Virus record (IMG/VR): IMGVR_UViG_3300023202_000205
Coordinates: 1-64,000 of that record
Length of the DNA stretch: 64,000 nucleotides
Strand: one strand, 5' to 3'
Origin: a virus
Part shown: in pieces, positions 14,568 through 23,508 of the stretch
Layout: every line of letters begins with the position of its first letter
Position numbering within the stretch: the stretch's first letter is position 1
Position numbers and translations under genes: made by a program
Notes under the pieces: generated by a model
Databases searched by the model: none
The model's input: only the letters and a program-made list of their open reading frames with translations
What the model was told of the DNA's origin: nothing

Positions 14568-15112
14568 TAGTCAGCCTCCGTCGCCCACGTAGCCGAGATC
14601 TGCCCGCTACCAGCTGCTGGGATTTCCGGAGAGAGGTTCACGCGTGCGTACAGAACGTCCCCTGCCACAGCCCCCGTGGGTGCTGCTACAAGCCCAACAG
14701 TGCCTACCTTGGAGTTGCTGCCAGGCCCGAAGGAAACTCCCCCCTCTCCCGTAGCTGCTGAAGCAACTGCGCTGAAGGTAGCTCGATTGGAATTATGATT
14801 ACCATCTGCCGCGTCCAACTGAACAGGCTGGAGGATGGTGGCTCGGATGTAGTCTTGCGGAGAGCTCAGACCAGAGAAGAAAGTGACCGTGTCTCCTCGA
14901 TTAGGGGCAGCAAAAGTAGGCGACCCAGCCGTATTCTCAAACCCGAAGTACATGTGGCTAATGCGGTACTCAGGGTGCCCCGCCAGCAACTGGGCGATGA
15001 TATCACCACCTGTGTAAACAACGAGGTTCCGCATCTCTACGGAATCCCCTACCTCATTCCAGACGCGAACGTGACCGGTCAGCATCTTCTTGAGGGTCAG
15101 GATATCGCTCAT
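14567..15112 (-). CDS. Small tail-appendage protein
   Basis: 181 residues. MSDILTLKKMLTGHVRVWNEVGDSVEMRNLVVYTGGDIIAQLLAG, then ISHMYFGFENTAGSPTF, is the arrangement of short phage tail-fibre collar or adaptor proteins in which a strand pair precedes a conserved glycine-rich turn. The C-terminal half is Gly/Ala-rich beta (VGLVAAPTGAVAGDVLYARVNLS). It is coupled by ATGA to the upstream baseplate gene and by TAATG to the downstream fibre gene. It may join fibre to baseplate; this is inferred. Confidence 0.65.
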   Translation of the reverse strand: MSDILTLKKMLTGHVRVWNEVGDSVEMRNLVVYTGGDIIAQLLAGHPEYRISHMYFGFENTAGSPTFAAPNRGDTVTFFSGLSSPQDYIRATILQPVQLDAADGNHNSNRATFSAVASAATGEGGVSFGPGSNSKVGTVGLVAAPTGAVAGDVLYARVNLSPEIPAAGSGQISATWATEAD

Positions 15113-16626
15113 GAGATCACCACCAGTGGGGTATAATCGAAGTATGTGAGATCCGTACCACTACCCGGCACGGAGATCACCTCCGTCGTTATGGTTGTAT
15201 TGTAGCCGTACTCGACGCTATCGGAAGTCTCGGTGCCTAGGTCATAGACATCTGCCTGGTCGTCAACTAGTTGCTGTAAAACGAATAACGTATCCTGAGG
15301 GAGCAGAAGTCTTGCCCGGTCATGGAAAGAGCCGGGATCGAGCGGCATATCCGACAATTGGACCGATGCGACGAACAGGCTATTGTGAAGTAGGTCGGTA
15401 ATGATTCGGTCCATGGGGTTGACAGCGTCCCCCGTCGGACCCGGCGTCCCCGGTATCGAAAGCCCGTAAAGCGTCTGAAAGTCGATACTGTTCGCCGTCG
15501 CAAAAGTGTCCACGTCTACCCAGAACTGCTCAACCAGGTCGTCGTTACCACCTACAGGGAACCGGAATGGGGACGGTCTACTAGCGTCGTAAGTCCACTG
15601 AGTATCTATGTTGGCGAAGGTCAGCTCTGCAACCACCCCAGTCGAAAGAGGTACCCTCAGAAGAAGCCCCGGCAGTACCGAGAAGCTGGCTGTTGTCGTG
15701 TCAGGGTATTCCAGAAACGTGACACCGTCTGTGAGCGGCTGCCCCTCCCGGACCTCATCACCCGGGGAGACCACCGCGCTCACGTCAGCGTCAACCGCCT
15801 TATAGACCGTCGCGTCCGTAGAGATGAGTAGCTGATAGCCATCAGTATCGACTCGCTGGATCTGATCGTCCTGCTCTGCAAAAGGGAACCCCATCGCAGT
15901 CATCAAGCCCTGCTTGTACCTACCAATACTTGGCCCCAGTAACACCAACTCCCAGATGTATTTCAGGGTTTCCGCATACTTATCGAGGGTCTCGCGGTCG
16001 TACTTGACCACCCAGCCAGTCCAGTCAAAAGGTACGTTCAGGTCCAGTAGTGGGTTGCGCATCCAGAGAACGATATAGAGCCGCCCGCTGGTCTGGTCCG
16101 TCTTGGCCGGAATAAGCGTGAAGGGATCGACTGAAAAGACCACTTCCCCCGACTGCTGATCATAGCTGAACTGAGACTGGTCGATCACTACCAGAGGCTC
16201 TGTAACCGCGTCCGTAAAATTGGTTATTTCCCGAAAAGGTCTCGACGGGAGCAGCCGGTAGCTAGGTGTACCGCTCTCTTCTCCATATTGAATCAGAGGT
16301 GGACCCCCATACACGAACCCATCACCATATTGATGGATCGACTGATCCACGAGCCTGTCCTGGAAGAGCACCAAAGGAACCCAGGGTATGTTCAGCGCAG
16401 CTTCTTGCGTGTGGCCTGTCTCATTTTCAGGTACGGTCTGGGCATTCAGGAAGTGCTGAGCCTTGGCATGAATGCTTAACTCGCAGAGCAGGCTTGCCCA
16501 CATCTGGTAGTGCACCAGGTCCTCGGTAGTCTGACTGACCTCTTCCCGCCAAAAGGAGTCTAGCAACGCCCAGGTCTGGTTGGGGTCGATTAGCGCTGCC
16601 CTAATCATGGTGTCGTGGTCAAACAA
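15109..16626 (-). CDS. Baseplate-associated structural protein
   Basis: 505 residues from a TTG at 16626 (ATG 16608 is possible but lacks a ribosome site). Sequence is beta-rich with aromatic patches (FDWTGWVVKYDRETLDKYAETLKYIWELVLLGPSIGRYKQGLM) and an SH3-like insertion (VVSPGDEVREGQPLTDGVTFLEYPD). It lies immediately after the baseplate J-type gene with an 8-base overlap and before the small appendage gene, the usual position of wedge or fibre-connector proteins. No named family can be assigned with confidence. Confidence 0.65.
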   Translation of the reverse strand: MFDHDTMIRAALIDPNQTWALLDSFWREEVSQTTEDLVHYQMWASLLCELSIHAKAQHFLNAQTVPENETGHTQEAALNIPWVPLVLFQDRLVDQSIHQYGDGFVYGGPPLIQYGEESGTPSYRLLPSRPFREITNFTDAVTEPLVVIDQSQFSYDQQSGEVVFSVDPFTLIPAKTDQTSGRLYIVLWMRNPLLDLNVPFDWTGWVVKYDRETLDKYAETLKYIWELVLLGPSIGRYKQGLMTAMGFPFAEQDDQIQRVDTDGYQLLISTDATVYKAVDADVSAVVSPGDEVREGQPLTDGVTFLEYPDTTTASFSVLPGLLLRVPLSTGVVAELTFANIDTQWTYDASRPSPFRFPVGGNDDLVEQFWVDVDTFATANSIDFQTLYGLSIPGTPGPTGDAVNPMDRIITDLLHNSLFVASVQLSDMPLDPGSFHDRARLLLPQDTLFVLQQLVDDQADVYDLGTETSDSVEYGYNTTITTEVISVPGSGTDLTYFDYTPLVVIS

Positions 16627-18289
16627 GGGTCACCGTCACACGCTCGGAATCGGTGGTGAAGTAGGTATTCCCAGGAGAAACCTTTGAGGTGGTGTTGGTA
16701 GGAATAGACAGCCTCCCACCTACGGGGGAGATCGAGATGTTCGTCCCATCTTGCCCGTAGATCGTCGCGTTCAACGATACGGACTGAACAGTCAAAGTAG
16801 ACTCGATATTACGCAGAAGAGCTGCGATAGTCAGGGAGTCGACAAAAACCGTCCTCACGGGAAGCTGGTTGATTTCCGAAACCAGAGAAGCGGCTAGCGA
16901 ATCACCATCGGGCCCGTTGTAGTCAATCGGCTTCTGTGCTACCACACCAACGGTGGTGATGGCGGGTACTGCCGCTTTCACGAGAACATCGGTACCAGGT
17001 GGCCGGAAAGCGTCCGACGTCATAGCGGTGTCCTGCTCCAGGGTACTTGGCTGATATTCCGTAGTTACCTGATAGGTGTCTTCCACTTCCTGACCAGGAG
17101 CCGTCAGGGTGACAATGAAGCCGCTACCATCCTGGCGATCATCGGTAAAGTCGATCTGAATTTGCTGACGAGCGGAAAAGGCCCTATCAACTTCTTCAGG
17201 CAGCTCCGGGTTGAACCCGTCTGGGTCAGTCCAGGTCACGTGCGTAATCGAGTCTACGGTAATCGTGCCAGAAACGATTGTAGGTGGGGTGGAAAGAAAT
17301 AGTGGGATGAGACCAGTACGGTAGACACCCGCGCTTTGCTCACGGGTCAACGTGATCCTCAGCGTACGAGCGACGTCATCCTGTACGATAGCCGTTACGT
17401 CACTATAACTCGTTTGAGCAATGGCCCCTGACTTAACGTATACGTCAATTTTACCCCCAGTTGGGAGGTTGAAGACGTTATCACGATCCCGGGTCATCAA
17501 GGCGTGCCCAGTTCCAATCGTATTAGCATCAGATCGCTGAACAGTATGCTCAGCGACTGCTTGGATGTTATCCTGTCCACTTACGGTGAGCGCCGTAATA
17601 CCTTCAAGGGCTCTACTGACGAATTCAGCATTCGTTTCAGCTGCGAACCCACCGGAGAAATTAGTAACCGCCTCAACGAAGCCAAGACCGTCAAACCCCT
17701 GGTCAACGGTGAGACGATCACCCGCTACTAGAACAGCATCTGGGGTAGCCTCGATGGACTCGATGGGAATCTCAAAGCGGTACTCAAACCCTGTTTCAGA
17801 ATCGAACACCTGCTGGATCTCGACGTTGGTCTCAATAGAAAAGTCAATACCCGTTGTACCAACCGGATAAACGCTGAACGTACTTCCTAGCTGATAACTC
17901 TGATTAGCGGTCCTCAACCTATAGCCTGATTGAAAACTGTAGTTGATGTTGTCCCGTACAACGAAGACCACTGTACCAGTCGCTGGGGTGTCATCCCGTC
18001 GGGTAAGGAAGTAATTCGCCATCAAACGGTCGACATCCGCGTCCTCTACGGTCACTTCCCCGTTGGAGATAGCCTGTAGCTGCTGAAACAGAAACGCCTG
18101 GTCCACGTCAGCATCGTTACGTGCCGAGATGACGGCATTTCCGTCTACCAGAAGACTGTCAATAGGTCCACCGACCGACAAATCGAATGTTGGAAAACGC
18201 TCCTGAAGAATGGCTCGATTGGCTTCTGTAGCAGCATCCAAGTCGGCCTGGGTCAGGTTTTCATCAATGGCTTCTGGCTCGGTAGTCAC
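16619..18289 (-). CDS. Baseplate wedge protein, J-like
   Basis: 556 residues with the hallmarks of the baseplate J family (P2 gpJ / T4 gp6-like): an N-terminal helical segment ending in DLSVGGPIDSLLVDGNAVISAR, a middle with GFVEAVTNFSGGFAAETNAEFVSRAL (the ETNAEFVSR type motif is typical), AVAEHTVQRSDA, and a C-terminal ferredoxin-like part (DSLTIAALLRNIESTLTVQSVSLNATIYG). These proteins form the wedge of the baseplate and contact the tube and fibres. Start ATGA overlaps with neither gap nor spacer to the upstream small gene. Confidence 0.8.
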   Translation of the reverse strand: MTTEPEAIDENLTQADLDAATEANRAILQERFPTFDLSVGGPIDSLLVDGNAVISARNDADVDQAFLFQQLQAISNGEVTVEDADVDRLMANYFLTRRDDTPATGTVVFVVRDNINYSFQSGYRLRTANQSYQLGSTFSVYPVGTTGIDFSIETNVEIQQVFDSETGFEYRFEIPIESIEATPDAVLVAGDRLTVDQGFDGLGFVEAVTNFSGGFAAETNAEFVSRALEGITALTVSGQDNIQAVAEHTVQRSDANTIGTGHALMTRDRDNVFNLPTGGKIDVYVKSGAIAQTSYSDVTAIVQDDVARTLRITLTREQSAGVYRTGLIPLFLSTPPTIVSGTITVDSITHVTWTDPDGFNPELPEEVDRAFSARQQIQIDFTDDRQDGSGFIVTLTAPGQEVEDTYQVTTEYQPSTLEQDTAMTSDAFRPPGTDVLVKAAVPAITTVGVVAQKPIDYNGPDGDSLAASLVSEINQLPVRTVFVDSLTIAALLRNIESTLTVQSVSLNATIYGQDGTNISISPVGGRLSIPTNTTSKVSPGNTYFTTDSERVTVTLV

Positions 18290-18663
18290 GTCGTCACCTC
18301 GATGTTGTCTTCAATGCTCCCCTCCGAGCTATAAAGCGTAATACTCAGGCTCACCGTACGGGCGTCAGGGAAGCTGAAGTCAGTCAGTTCAGCTCGCGAG
18401 GGAACGATGTCCTGCTGAAGTCCACGCATGGTCAGAATGATCTCGGAAGCCGTAATGGCAAAGATAGAGACCATATCGGAGTTGGTTCGAATACGGCCCT
18501 TTTGAAGCTCTGAGTAGAAGATACTACCCCTACCGCTTGAACGACGACGAGACAGAAACTGAACACGGAAACGATTCCTCATACGCTGGAGGTCGCCCGT
18601 TATGGGGTCCGCCAAGGCATAGATCGAGTTGCTTACAGTAAGGTCTAGATCCTGCTGGGCCAC
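18286..18663 (-). CDS. Small baseplate protein, possibly gp25/W-like
   Basis: 125 residues from a GTG (18663). YALADPITGDLQRMRNRFRVQFLSRRRSSGRGSIFYSEL, then DFSFPDARTVSLSITLYSSEG, fits a small alpha/beta wedge subunit. Position directly upstream of the J-like gene is where gp25/W-type sheath-initiating proteins usually lie, but the GP25 signature motif is not obvious, so the name is only positional. Coupled to the J gene through ATGA. Confidence 0.6.
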   Translation of the reverse strand: MAQQDLDLTVSNSIYALADPITGDLQRMRNRFRVQFLSRRRSSGRGSIFYSELQKGRIRTNSDMVSIFAITASEIILTMRGLQQDIVPSRAELTDFSFPDARTVSLSITLYSSEGSIEDNIEVTT

Positions 18664-18694
18664 GCCGCTATTCTCGCTTCCTGTCTATTCTTTG

Positions 18695-19351
18695 CTAGTC
18701 CGTAACCGTACGGCCAATGGGCTCATTCAGCATGAGCTGCTCCATCTCGGCCTGGCTCTGTGGCTCGTTTTTAAGGCACTCGCACCAGGAAGCCATATAG
18801 TGGCAGAGACGCTGCTTCTTGTGTAGCAGCATTTTCCGGTAGGACTCCATAACGTTAGCCTGCCGCATCAGCTGGATCTGGGCGAAGGCATTGTTGTCCT
18901 CATCATCGGCGTTGACCGTCGCTTCCCGGATACGCTCATAAAGCCCGTCTGAGTTGGGCCACCCATTCTCGTCACGGAAACACTCGATTGGCTCAACTGA
19001 GTCCAAGCGGCGTAGTGGGTCACAGGCTGCATCAGGTTTATTGCAAGGAGTCCCCTCCCTGGGTGGTACCTTGCACTCCTCTACAGCAGCCGCCGCAGGT
19101 CCCGGCGCCTCCTTATCCGGGTCTGGTGGGCCAAAGAAGAAGTCGATAACCTGGTCGATCAGGCCCTGTTCCTCCTCAGCTGCCGCTTCTGCGGCGGCCT
19201 CGGGGTTATCTTCTGGGCAGTCATCTACCTGCTGGTCCTCGTCCTCCTGCTTCTCGTCGTCGGTACGCTCGCCACGGAGCGCCGCCGCCAACTCGTTCCG
19301 GAAGGCGTTTCTCTTGGCCAGGAAAGCGATGGTGTCTTCATGAAGCGGCAT
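18695..19351 (-). CDS. Acidic Cys-containing protein of unknown function
   Basis: 218 residues. The first 100 are acidic and Ala/Glu-rich (DDEKQEDEDQQVDDCPEDN, AAEAAAEEEQGLIDQVIDFFF). The rest carries six or more cysteines (EECKVPP, TPCNKPDAACDP, CHYMASWCECLK) spaced like a metal site, and helical segments. It overlaps the stop of the sigma factor gene by 14 bases. It could be a partner or anti-sigma-like regulator, or a virion protein; nothing in the sequence decides this. Confidence 0.6.
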   Translation of the reverse strand: MPLHEDTIAFLAKRNAFRNELAAALRGERTDDEKQEDEDQQVDDCPEDNPEAAAEAAAEEEQGLIDQVIDFFFGPPDPDKEAPGPAAAAVEECKVPPREGTPCNKPDAACDPLRRLDSVEPIECFRDENGWPNSDGLYERIREATVNADDEDNNAFAQIQLMRQANVMESYRKMLLHKKQRLCHYMASWCECLKNEPQSQAEMEQLMLNEPIGRTVTD

Positions 19352-20117
19352 GGAATTCGTCCAATCGTTTCTGGATACGCGACACCCGTTGGCTCACAGC
19401 TGCGGGGCTGACATCCAACTTCTGCGCGATCTCTTGGTTGGAGAGCACGTCTGCATTACGATAACCGGTACGGTGCATCATGATCAAGCGGTCTATTTCT
19501 CCGAGATCGTCGTAAACGGCGTCCACCCAATCATCGTACTCGGTACGCTCACTACCGACGATATCCGCTGCCTCGTCATCCTCGTCGAAAGACTCCTCAT
19601 AAGCTGAAATCGGGATACGCGCCCGCATGCGATTGCGGACTTTAGTAATCCTCTTAGGAGGGATTCCTGTGACTTCAGCGATCTCCTCGTCCGTCGGCTC
19701 CCGCCCCATCTCATCAAAAAACGACTCGTTGGCTTGGGTAATCTCCTGCTGCTGCCTACGAAAACGCTCAGGAGGGGCAAGCGGGTCTGTTACCTGTGGA
19801 GCCATACGCTGAAGCGCCCGGAGCTGGTTGTAGACGTGCGTATTTAGCCCAGCTCCTCTCTCCGGATCGTACGTACGGACGGCATCCGCAGCTAGGAGTT
19901 TGGCCCGTTGGTGAATCGTAGGAGAGGCTTTAGGACCGGCGTAGCTGCTCACCGCAGAGCCTATAACGGGATCCAGCTTCCTGATCACCTCACGCAGCTG
20001 TTCGGGTGTCTGCTGGGCATTCCACTGCTCATAGAGACGGTCCCAATCCTCCCGCTTCTTGGATTTCTTGCCCCAAGTCTCGTCGAATGCTTGCTGAAGA
20101 GGTATTTGTTCTGCCAT
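19338..20117 (-). CDS. RNA polymerase sigma factor (sigma-70 like)
   Basis: 259 residues from ATG 20117 (MAEQIPLQQAFDETWG), which follows the upstream TAA by one base; the frame stays open upstream to 20189 but that part overlaps the preceding gene. Region 2-like: AKLLAADAVRTYDPERGAGLNTHVYNQL (the DPERGAGL pattern of sigma-70). Region 3: GREPTDEEIAEVTGIPPKRITKVRN. Region 4 helix-turn-helix: LSNQEIAQKLDVSPAAVSQRVSRIQKRL near the C-terminus. It would direct RNA polymerase to phage promoters, likely the late genes. It sits among tail genes, so it may be made late or packaged. Region 1.1 is missing, as in alternative sigmas. Confidence 0.85.
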   Translation of the reverse strand: MAEQIPLQQAFDETWGKKSKKREDWDRLYEQWNAQQTPEQLREVIRKLDPVIGSAVSSYAGPKASPTIHQRAKLLAADAVRTYDPERGAGLNTHVYNQLRALQRMAPQVTDPLAPPERFRRQQQEITQANESFFDEMGREPTDEEIAEVTGIPPKRITKVRNRMRARIPISAYEESFDEDDEAADIVGSERTEYDDWVDAVYDDLGEIDRLIMMHRTGYRNADVLSNQEIAQKLDVSPAAVSQRVSRIQKRLDEFHAAS

Positions 20118-20118
20118 C

Positions 20119-21693
20119 TTAGAACCCAACCGTAATTTCCGGGATGAAAGGATCCTGATCCAATCGACCTCCGGTATAATTCGAGGCAAAGAAAGGATGT
20201 GGAGGGGTCAAGGCGTCTATGATCTGAGACTGCTGATTTAACGACCGTACATGACTGATGTCAAACGTCGTTGACGCGTGTCCACGAGCAGCATCAATAG
20301 CCAGGGTTACTGCTTGGATTGTGCCATATACCCCGAACTGACTGGTATCGGAACCAGACGTTATTTCCGGGATATCTGGAAACCGCACTACGGTAGCGCG
20401 GAGCAATCCAAGGTCTGTCCTCAACGCCGGGCTGGTTACGCGACACCGCCTCTTCTGGAAGTTGAGGTCCAGTGCCTGGAGTAGCGCATAGGTATCCCCA
20501 AAGGCAGCCCTCGCTACTGCTGGTCCACCCGTCGCCCGGGCCTCATCAGAAAGCCCCTCCTCCATAGCAGCCGTGGCGGAAGCCATAAACCCTGGCGCTG
20601 GCCCCACGTGGACCCGCCCCAGCTCAAACCCAGGAACTTTCCCCAGACCAATGACAAGGTCCTCGCCGCTTCCCGGGATAGCCGGTTCCTGCCCGTTACT
20701 CAGTACAAGCACAGAGCCTGCGTAGCTGTTATAGCCCTCTAATACCCACTGGAAGCTGTCCCAACTGTTCGGCCGCAGCTCAGCGATACGACCTTGGCTG
20801 ATGTTACGAGCCCAGAACGGGTGGTGAGGTACTACAGCGATCCCTTCGCCGTGTTCAATAATGGAGAACTTCAACTGCTCACCCAACTGGAGAATCGCTT
20901 GTAGAAACGAGCCGTAAAACCAGTTGGACCTAAGCTGCTCGTTTAAGTGATAGATGATGCCGGGGACCGACGGAATTACCGGGCCTCGCCAGGGCATCTG
21001 ACCTTGGATGTCAGGGAAGGTCTGTAGCGCTGCCCCATTGACGTCTATGCCGAAGTTATCCCATACCTCCGCTGTAATGCTACTACTAGAGATATCTGCT
21101 TGAGTGGGGGCTGTGGCGGCCACTCGCTGAAGCGCACCCTGCAGGGAGGGCCAAAAGCCGTTACTTCCAAGGGCTTCACGTATATTGATGAACCCAGGGT
21201 CTTCCCGCCCCTGCCCAAAAGGATAGGAGACGAGGGTATCCATGTAAGAGTTGGGAATGATGCTGCTCGTCTGGATAGTCCCCGACGCGAGAGCGGCAAG
21301 ACGACCAAAACAGCGCACTTGGACAGCGAAGGCGCCTGATCGTATCGTCGTAGGACCCCAATCATCTACGAAACCTTGGAACAGCTTGAAGGGTTTGTTG
21401 TCTCGTATGAGAACACCAAAGTTTTCTTCCCCAGCTATAGGGATACCGGCGTTACCCGTCGTACTCGACACCTCTTCCCCAAAGGTAGACTGAAAAACGA
21501 TCTCCATTTCAGCACCCTGGTCGATATCCAGATTCACCAGATCGTTCGTCTCGCTACGGCCTACTGCGAGCGTACAGAGCGCCACATTGACACCATTGGC
21601 TTGGTACGTGATCTGAAGCCCCTGAAGCTCGTAAAGGCCTCCTCCAGCAACACGCAGCGTGATATGGGCGGGTACGACGACGGAGTCAGTCAT
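20119..21693 (-). CDS. Baseplate hub/tail protein, D- or gp27-like
   Basis: 524 residues. The N-terminus (ITLRVAGGGLYELQGLQITYQANGVNVALCTLAVGRSE, then GAEMEIVFQS, FKLFQGFVDDWGPTTIRSGAFAVQVRCFGRLAAL) has the barrel layout of gpD/gp27-type hub proteins that cap the tail tube and hold the spike: strands in which a ligand sequence is followed by GFVDDW. Assignment is by this layout, not by an exact motif. Start ATG has GGGAGGCGGG upstream. It is followed at once by the sigma factor. Confidence 0.6.
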   Translation of the reverse strand: MTDSVVVPAHITLRVAGGGLYELQGLQITYQANGVNVALCTLAVGRSETNDLVNLDIDQGAEMEIVFQSTFGEEVSSTTGNAGIPIAGEENFGVLIRDNKPFKLFQGFVDDWGPTTIRSGAFAVQVRCFGRLAALASGTIQTSSIIPNSYMDTLVSYPFGQGREDPGFINIREALGSNGFWPSLQGALQRVAATAPTQADISSSSITAEVWDNFGIDVNGAALQTFPDIQGQMPWRGPVIPSVPGIIYHLNEQLRSNWFYGSFLQAILQLGEQLKFSIIEHGEGIAVVPHHPFWARNISQGRIAELRPNSWDSFQWVLEGYNSYAGSVLVLSNGQEPAIPGSGEDLVIGLGKVPGFELGRVHVGPAPGFMASATAAMEEGLSDEARATGGPAVARAAFGDTYALLQALDLNFQKRRCRVTSPALRTDLGLLRATVVRFPDIPEITSGSDTSQFGVYGTIQAVTLAIDAARGHASTTFDISHVRSLNQQSQIIDALTPPHPFFASNYTGGRLDQDPFIPEITVGF

Positions 21694-22144
21694 CCCGCCT
21701 CCCGTAAAAGACGATGATTGCCGCTAACTGATCGAGTGGAGACAGGGAGCTCCGATATACCTCCAAGAGCTCCCCATCGAGGAAGTTGAGAGCCTCTATG
21801 TGATCCAGGTGGCTGAGGACCGTACTCACGTGTTGCTCAAAACCGGTCTGAGCCTCAAATTGCCCAACCAGCTGTTCGCGAGTGTATGTGACTCTCGTAT
21901 CGTCCACAGTAATTGTGTTCGCGAGAACACTTTCTTCGACCACCCAGAGAAGTTGGATAGCGTAGAGGAATCTGAGTAGCGTATCAACTTCTCCGCCGAA
22001 AAGGACCTCCTCCCCCACTGCGGCGTCTCCCGTGTAAGTCTTTACGTATACAGGGTCTGGCCAAAACACGTCACCTACGGCCGACGAAGGGTTCGTTGGC
22101 TGTGTACCACTATTTTGAAGCGTTACGAGGAAGGAGTTGATCAT
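21686..22144 (-). CDS. Small baseplate/tail protein
   Basis: About 152 residues from an ATG coupled to the upstream stop as TGATG (a GTG at 22156 would add four residues). MINSFLVTLQNSGTQPTNPSSAVGDVFWPDPVYVKTYTGD, then a helical part (QFEAQTGFEQHVSTVLSHLDHIEALNFLDGELLEVYRSSL). No family recognised. A dispersed palindrome (21915-21930) lies inside the gene. Its place between hub and tube-side genes suggests a baseplate role. Confidence 0.65.
   Translation of the reverse strand: MINSFLVTLQNSGTQPTNPSSAVGDVFWPDPVYVKTYTGDAAVGEEVLFGGEVDTLLRFLYAIQLLWVVEESVLANTITVDDTRVTYTREQLVGQFEAQTGFEQHVSTVLSHLDHIEALNFLDGELLEVYRSSLSPLDQLAAIIVFYGRRDD
21915..21930. repeat. Dispersed palindrome, copy 3 (intragenic)
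   Basis: GTGTTCGCGAGAACAC inside the coding region at 21686-22144, where it encodes part of SVLANT. Twelve or more of 16 bases match the other copies, even though the protein contexts are unrelated. Confidence 0.75.
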
Positions 22145-22620
22145 CAGGAAGGCCACGCAGTGAAGACCAGCGTCCCCTGAATGACGGGAATGTCTGAGGT
22201 GTTACCACTGATCAGAAGATTGGTGAGAAAGGCCCTAAAGGAGCCTGGGCCTATGCTAACGACTGCTGGGAACTTGTTGACCCCCGGTTGTAGCCGCCTG
22301 TCGAAGTAGTGCTGGATAACGTCAAAGCCTGACTGCTGAGTCCCCCGGCACCGGCGGTTAGCGACGAAAGTGATTCTGATCTGCCCAGGAGCATCGCCAA
22401 AAGGAGTTACAAAGATGGCGTCACTGAGCGCGTTCTGGAACTGCGCCTGAACTCGCTGATCTGCCTGTACCCCAATAGCTACCCCGAGCTTGACTAGATC
22501 GACCGGCTCAAGCTCATTGTCCCGATTGTTGTACCCCAGTGAAAGCGACAGCGCTGCCGCCTGCTGAACGTTTCCAATACGGATCAGCCGACCTCCTCCC
22601 CCAGCACATACCGTTGCCAT
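22144..22620 (-). CDS. Small baseplate/tail protein
   Basis: 158 residues. Starts MATVCAGGGGRLIRIGNVQQAAALSLSLGYNN; middle RVQAQFQNALSDAIFVTPFGDAPGQIRITFVANRRC; C-terminus SIGPGSFRAFLTNLLISGNTSDIPVIQGTLVF. The beta-rich middle and hydrophobic end are like small hub-connecting proteins. The ATG lies on the upstream stop (TGATG). No family recognised. Confidence 0.65.
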   Translation of the reverse strand: MATVCAGGGGRLIRIGNVQQAAALSLSLGYNNRDNELEPVDLVKLGVAIGVQADQRVQAQFQNALSDAIFVTPFGDAPGQIRITFVANRRCRGTQQSGFDVIQHYFDRRLQPGVNKFPAVVSIGPGSFRAFLTNLLISGNTSDIPVIQGTLVFTAWPS

Positions 22621-23141
22621 CAGCCGACTCCTGATCCCTGGCGCAGAAAGTCCCGGGCAGTGCTAATACCCCCGAACTCACTGCGCAGCTCATTTTGAAC
22701 TAGCTGGTCAACGATTTGCGCACGATCCTCTTCATCACGTCGCTTGTCGGGCCGGTCCATCTGCTCCTCTATCTTCCGCTGTAGCGACTCTGTAAACAAG
22801 GGATCTCCCTCCAGGGCTTCTCGAAGCGACTCGGTCCCAATAGGCTGCGCACCTGTGCCTATTTGCCGGCCTTCCGCTCCCTGAGTGCTGCGGAGAGAAG
22901 CCCCCTCTATAAGGGGCTCTTCTTCTCGCTCCATAAGACGCGCAAGAAAAGGGCTCCGTGTATCAGCATCGTCGACAACCTGTTCCCGCCTCTCTGAAGC
23001 ACGCTCCTGGGCGTCTAAGGCCATTCGCTGTACAGCACCACTCAGGTCCTCGTCGTCACCTGCTGAGGTGGGGGAAGACAGTGCCTCCAGAGGATCTTCG
23101 TCCCCCTCGTCATCGCTTAGAAATGGGTTCAATCTGGCCAA
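22620..23141 (-). CDS. Acidic, disordered tail-cluster protein
   Basis: 173 residues from TTG 23141 with GGGAG upstream. Acidic and charged (SDDEGDEDPLEALSSP, AGDDEDLSGAVQR, then RKIEEQMDRPDKRRDEEDRAQ); predicted disordered or coiled. It starts inside the upstream gene (32-base overlap). A chaperone or assembly factor of the tail is possible, in analogy with the small acidic proteins made between tube and tape-measure genes, but no frameshift signal is seen. Confidence 0.6.
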   Translation of the reverse strand: MARLNPFLSDDEGDEDPLEALSSPTSAGDDEDLSGAVQRMALDAQERASERREQVVDDADTRSPFLARLMEREEEPLIEGASLRSTQGAEGRQIGTGAQPIGTESLREALEGDPLFTESLQRKIEEQMDRPDKRRDEEDRAQIVDQLVQNELRSEFGGISTARDFLRQGSGVG

Positions 23142-23508
23142 AATCGACTCCCAGCTGTTTTAGCCGCTCCGGTTGGTACATGATATACCAGCTCGCTACA
23201 AGGTCGAGGTCATCACCCTGCCGCTCCTTCAAGACGTCTCGCAGCCAAGGTTTCACGGTGGCCTCAAATCGTCGCTGTGCTTGTTGAGCCTTCACCCGAG
23301 ACTCTTCCTGATCAATGCCCGGAAGAGTCATCTCGCTAAAGATCCGAAGAGCCTCCATTTGGCGCGTGTGCGCGTCCATAGCTCGTTTAGCCGCTAGTAG
23401 CCGCATACGAGCCCCTGACCACCATCGGTGGCTTCCATCACATCCCTCAAAAGAGAGAAACCCCCGTGTCTCCGCGTATAAGGCTACGGCGACGACGGGG
23501 TCGGCCAA
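23110..23508 (-). CDS. Small unknown protein in tail cluster
   Basis: 132 residues, TTG start at 23508 inside the previous gene. Helical and basic (RMRLLAAKRAMDAHTRQMEALRIFSEMTLPGIDQEESRVKAQQAQRRFEATVKPWLRDVLKER). Short overlaps on both sides (25 and 32 bases) point to translational coupling. Composition suits a tail assembly chaperone, but no motif is diagnostic. Confidence 0.6.
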   Translation of the reverse strand: MADPVVAVALYAETRGFLSFEGCDGSHRWWSGARMRLLAAKRAMDAHTRQMEALRIFSEMTLPGIDQEESRVKAQQAQRRFEATVKPWLRDVLKERQGDDLDLVASWYIMYQPERLKQLGVDFGQIEPISKR

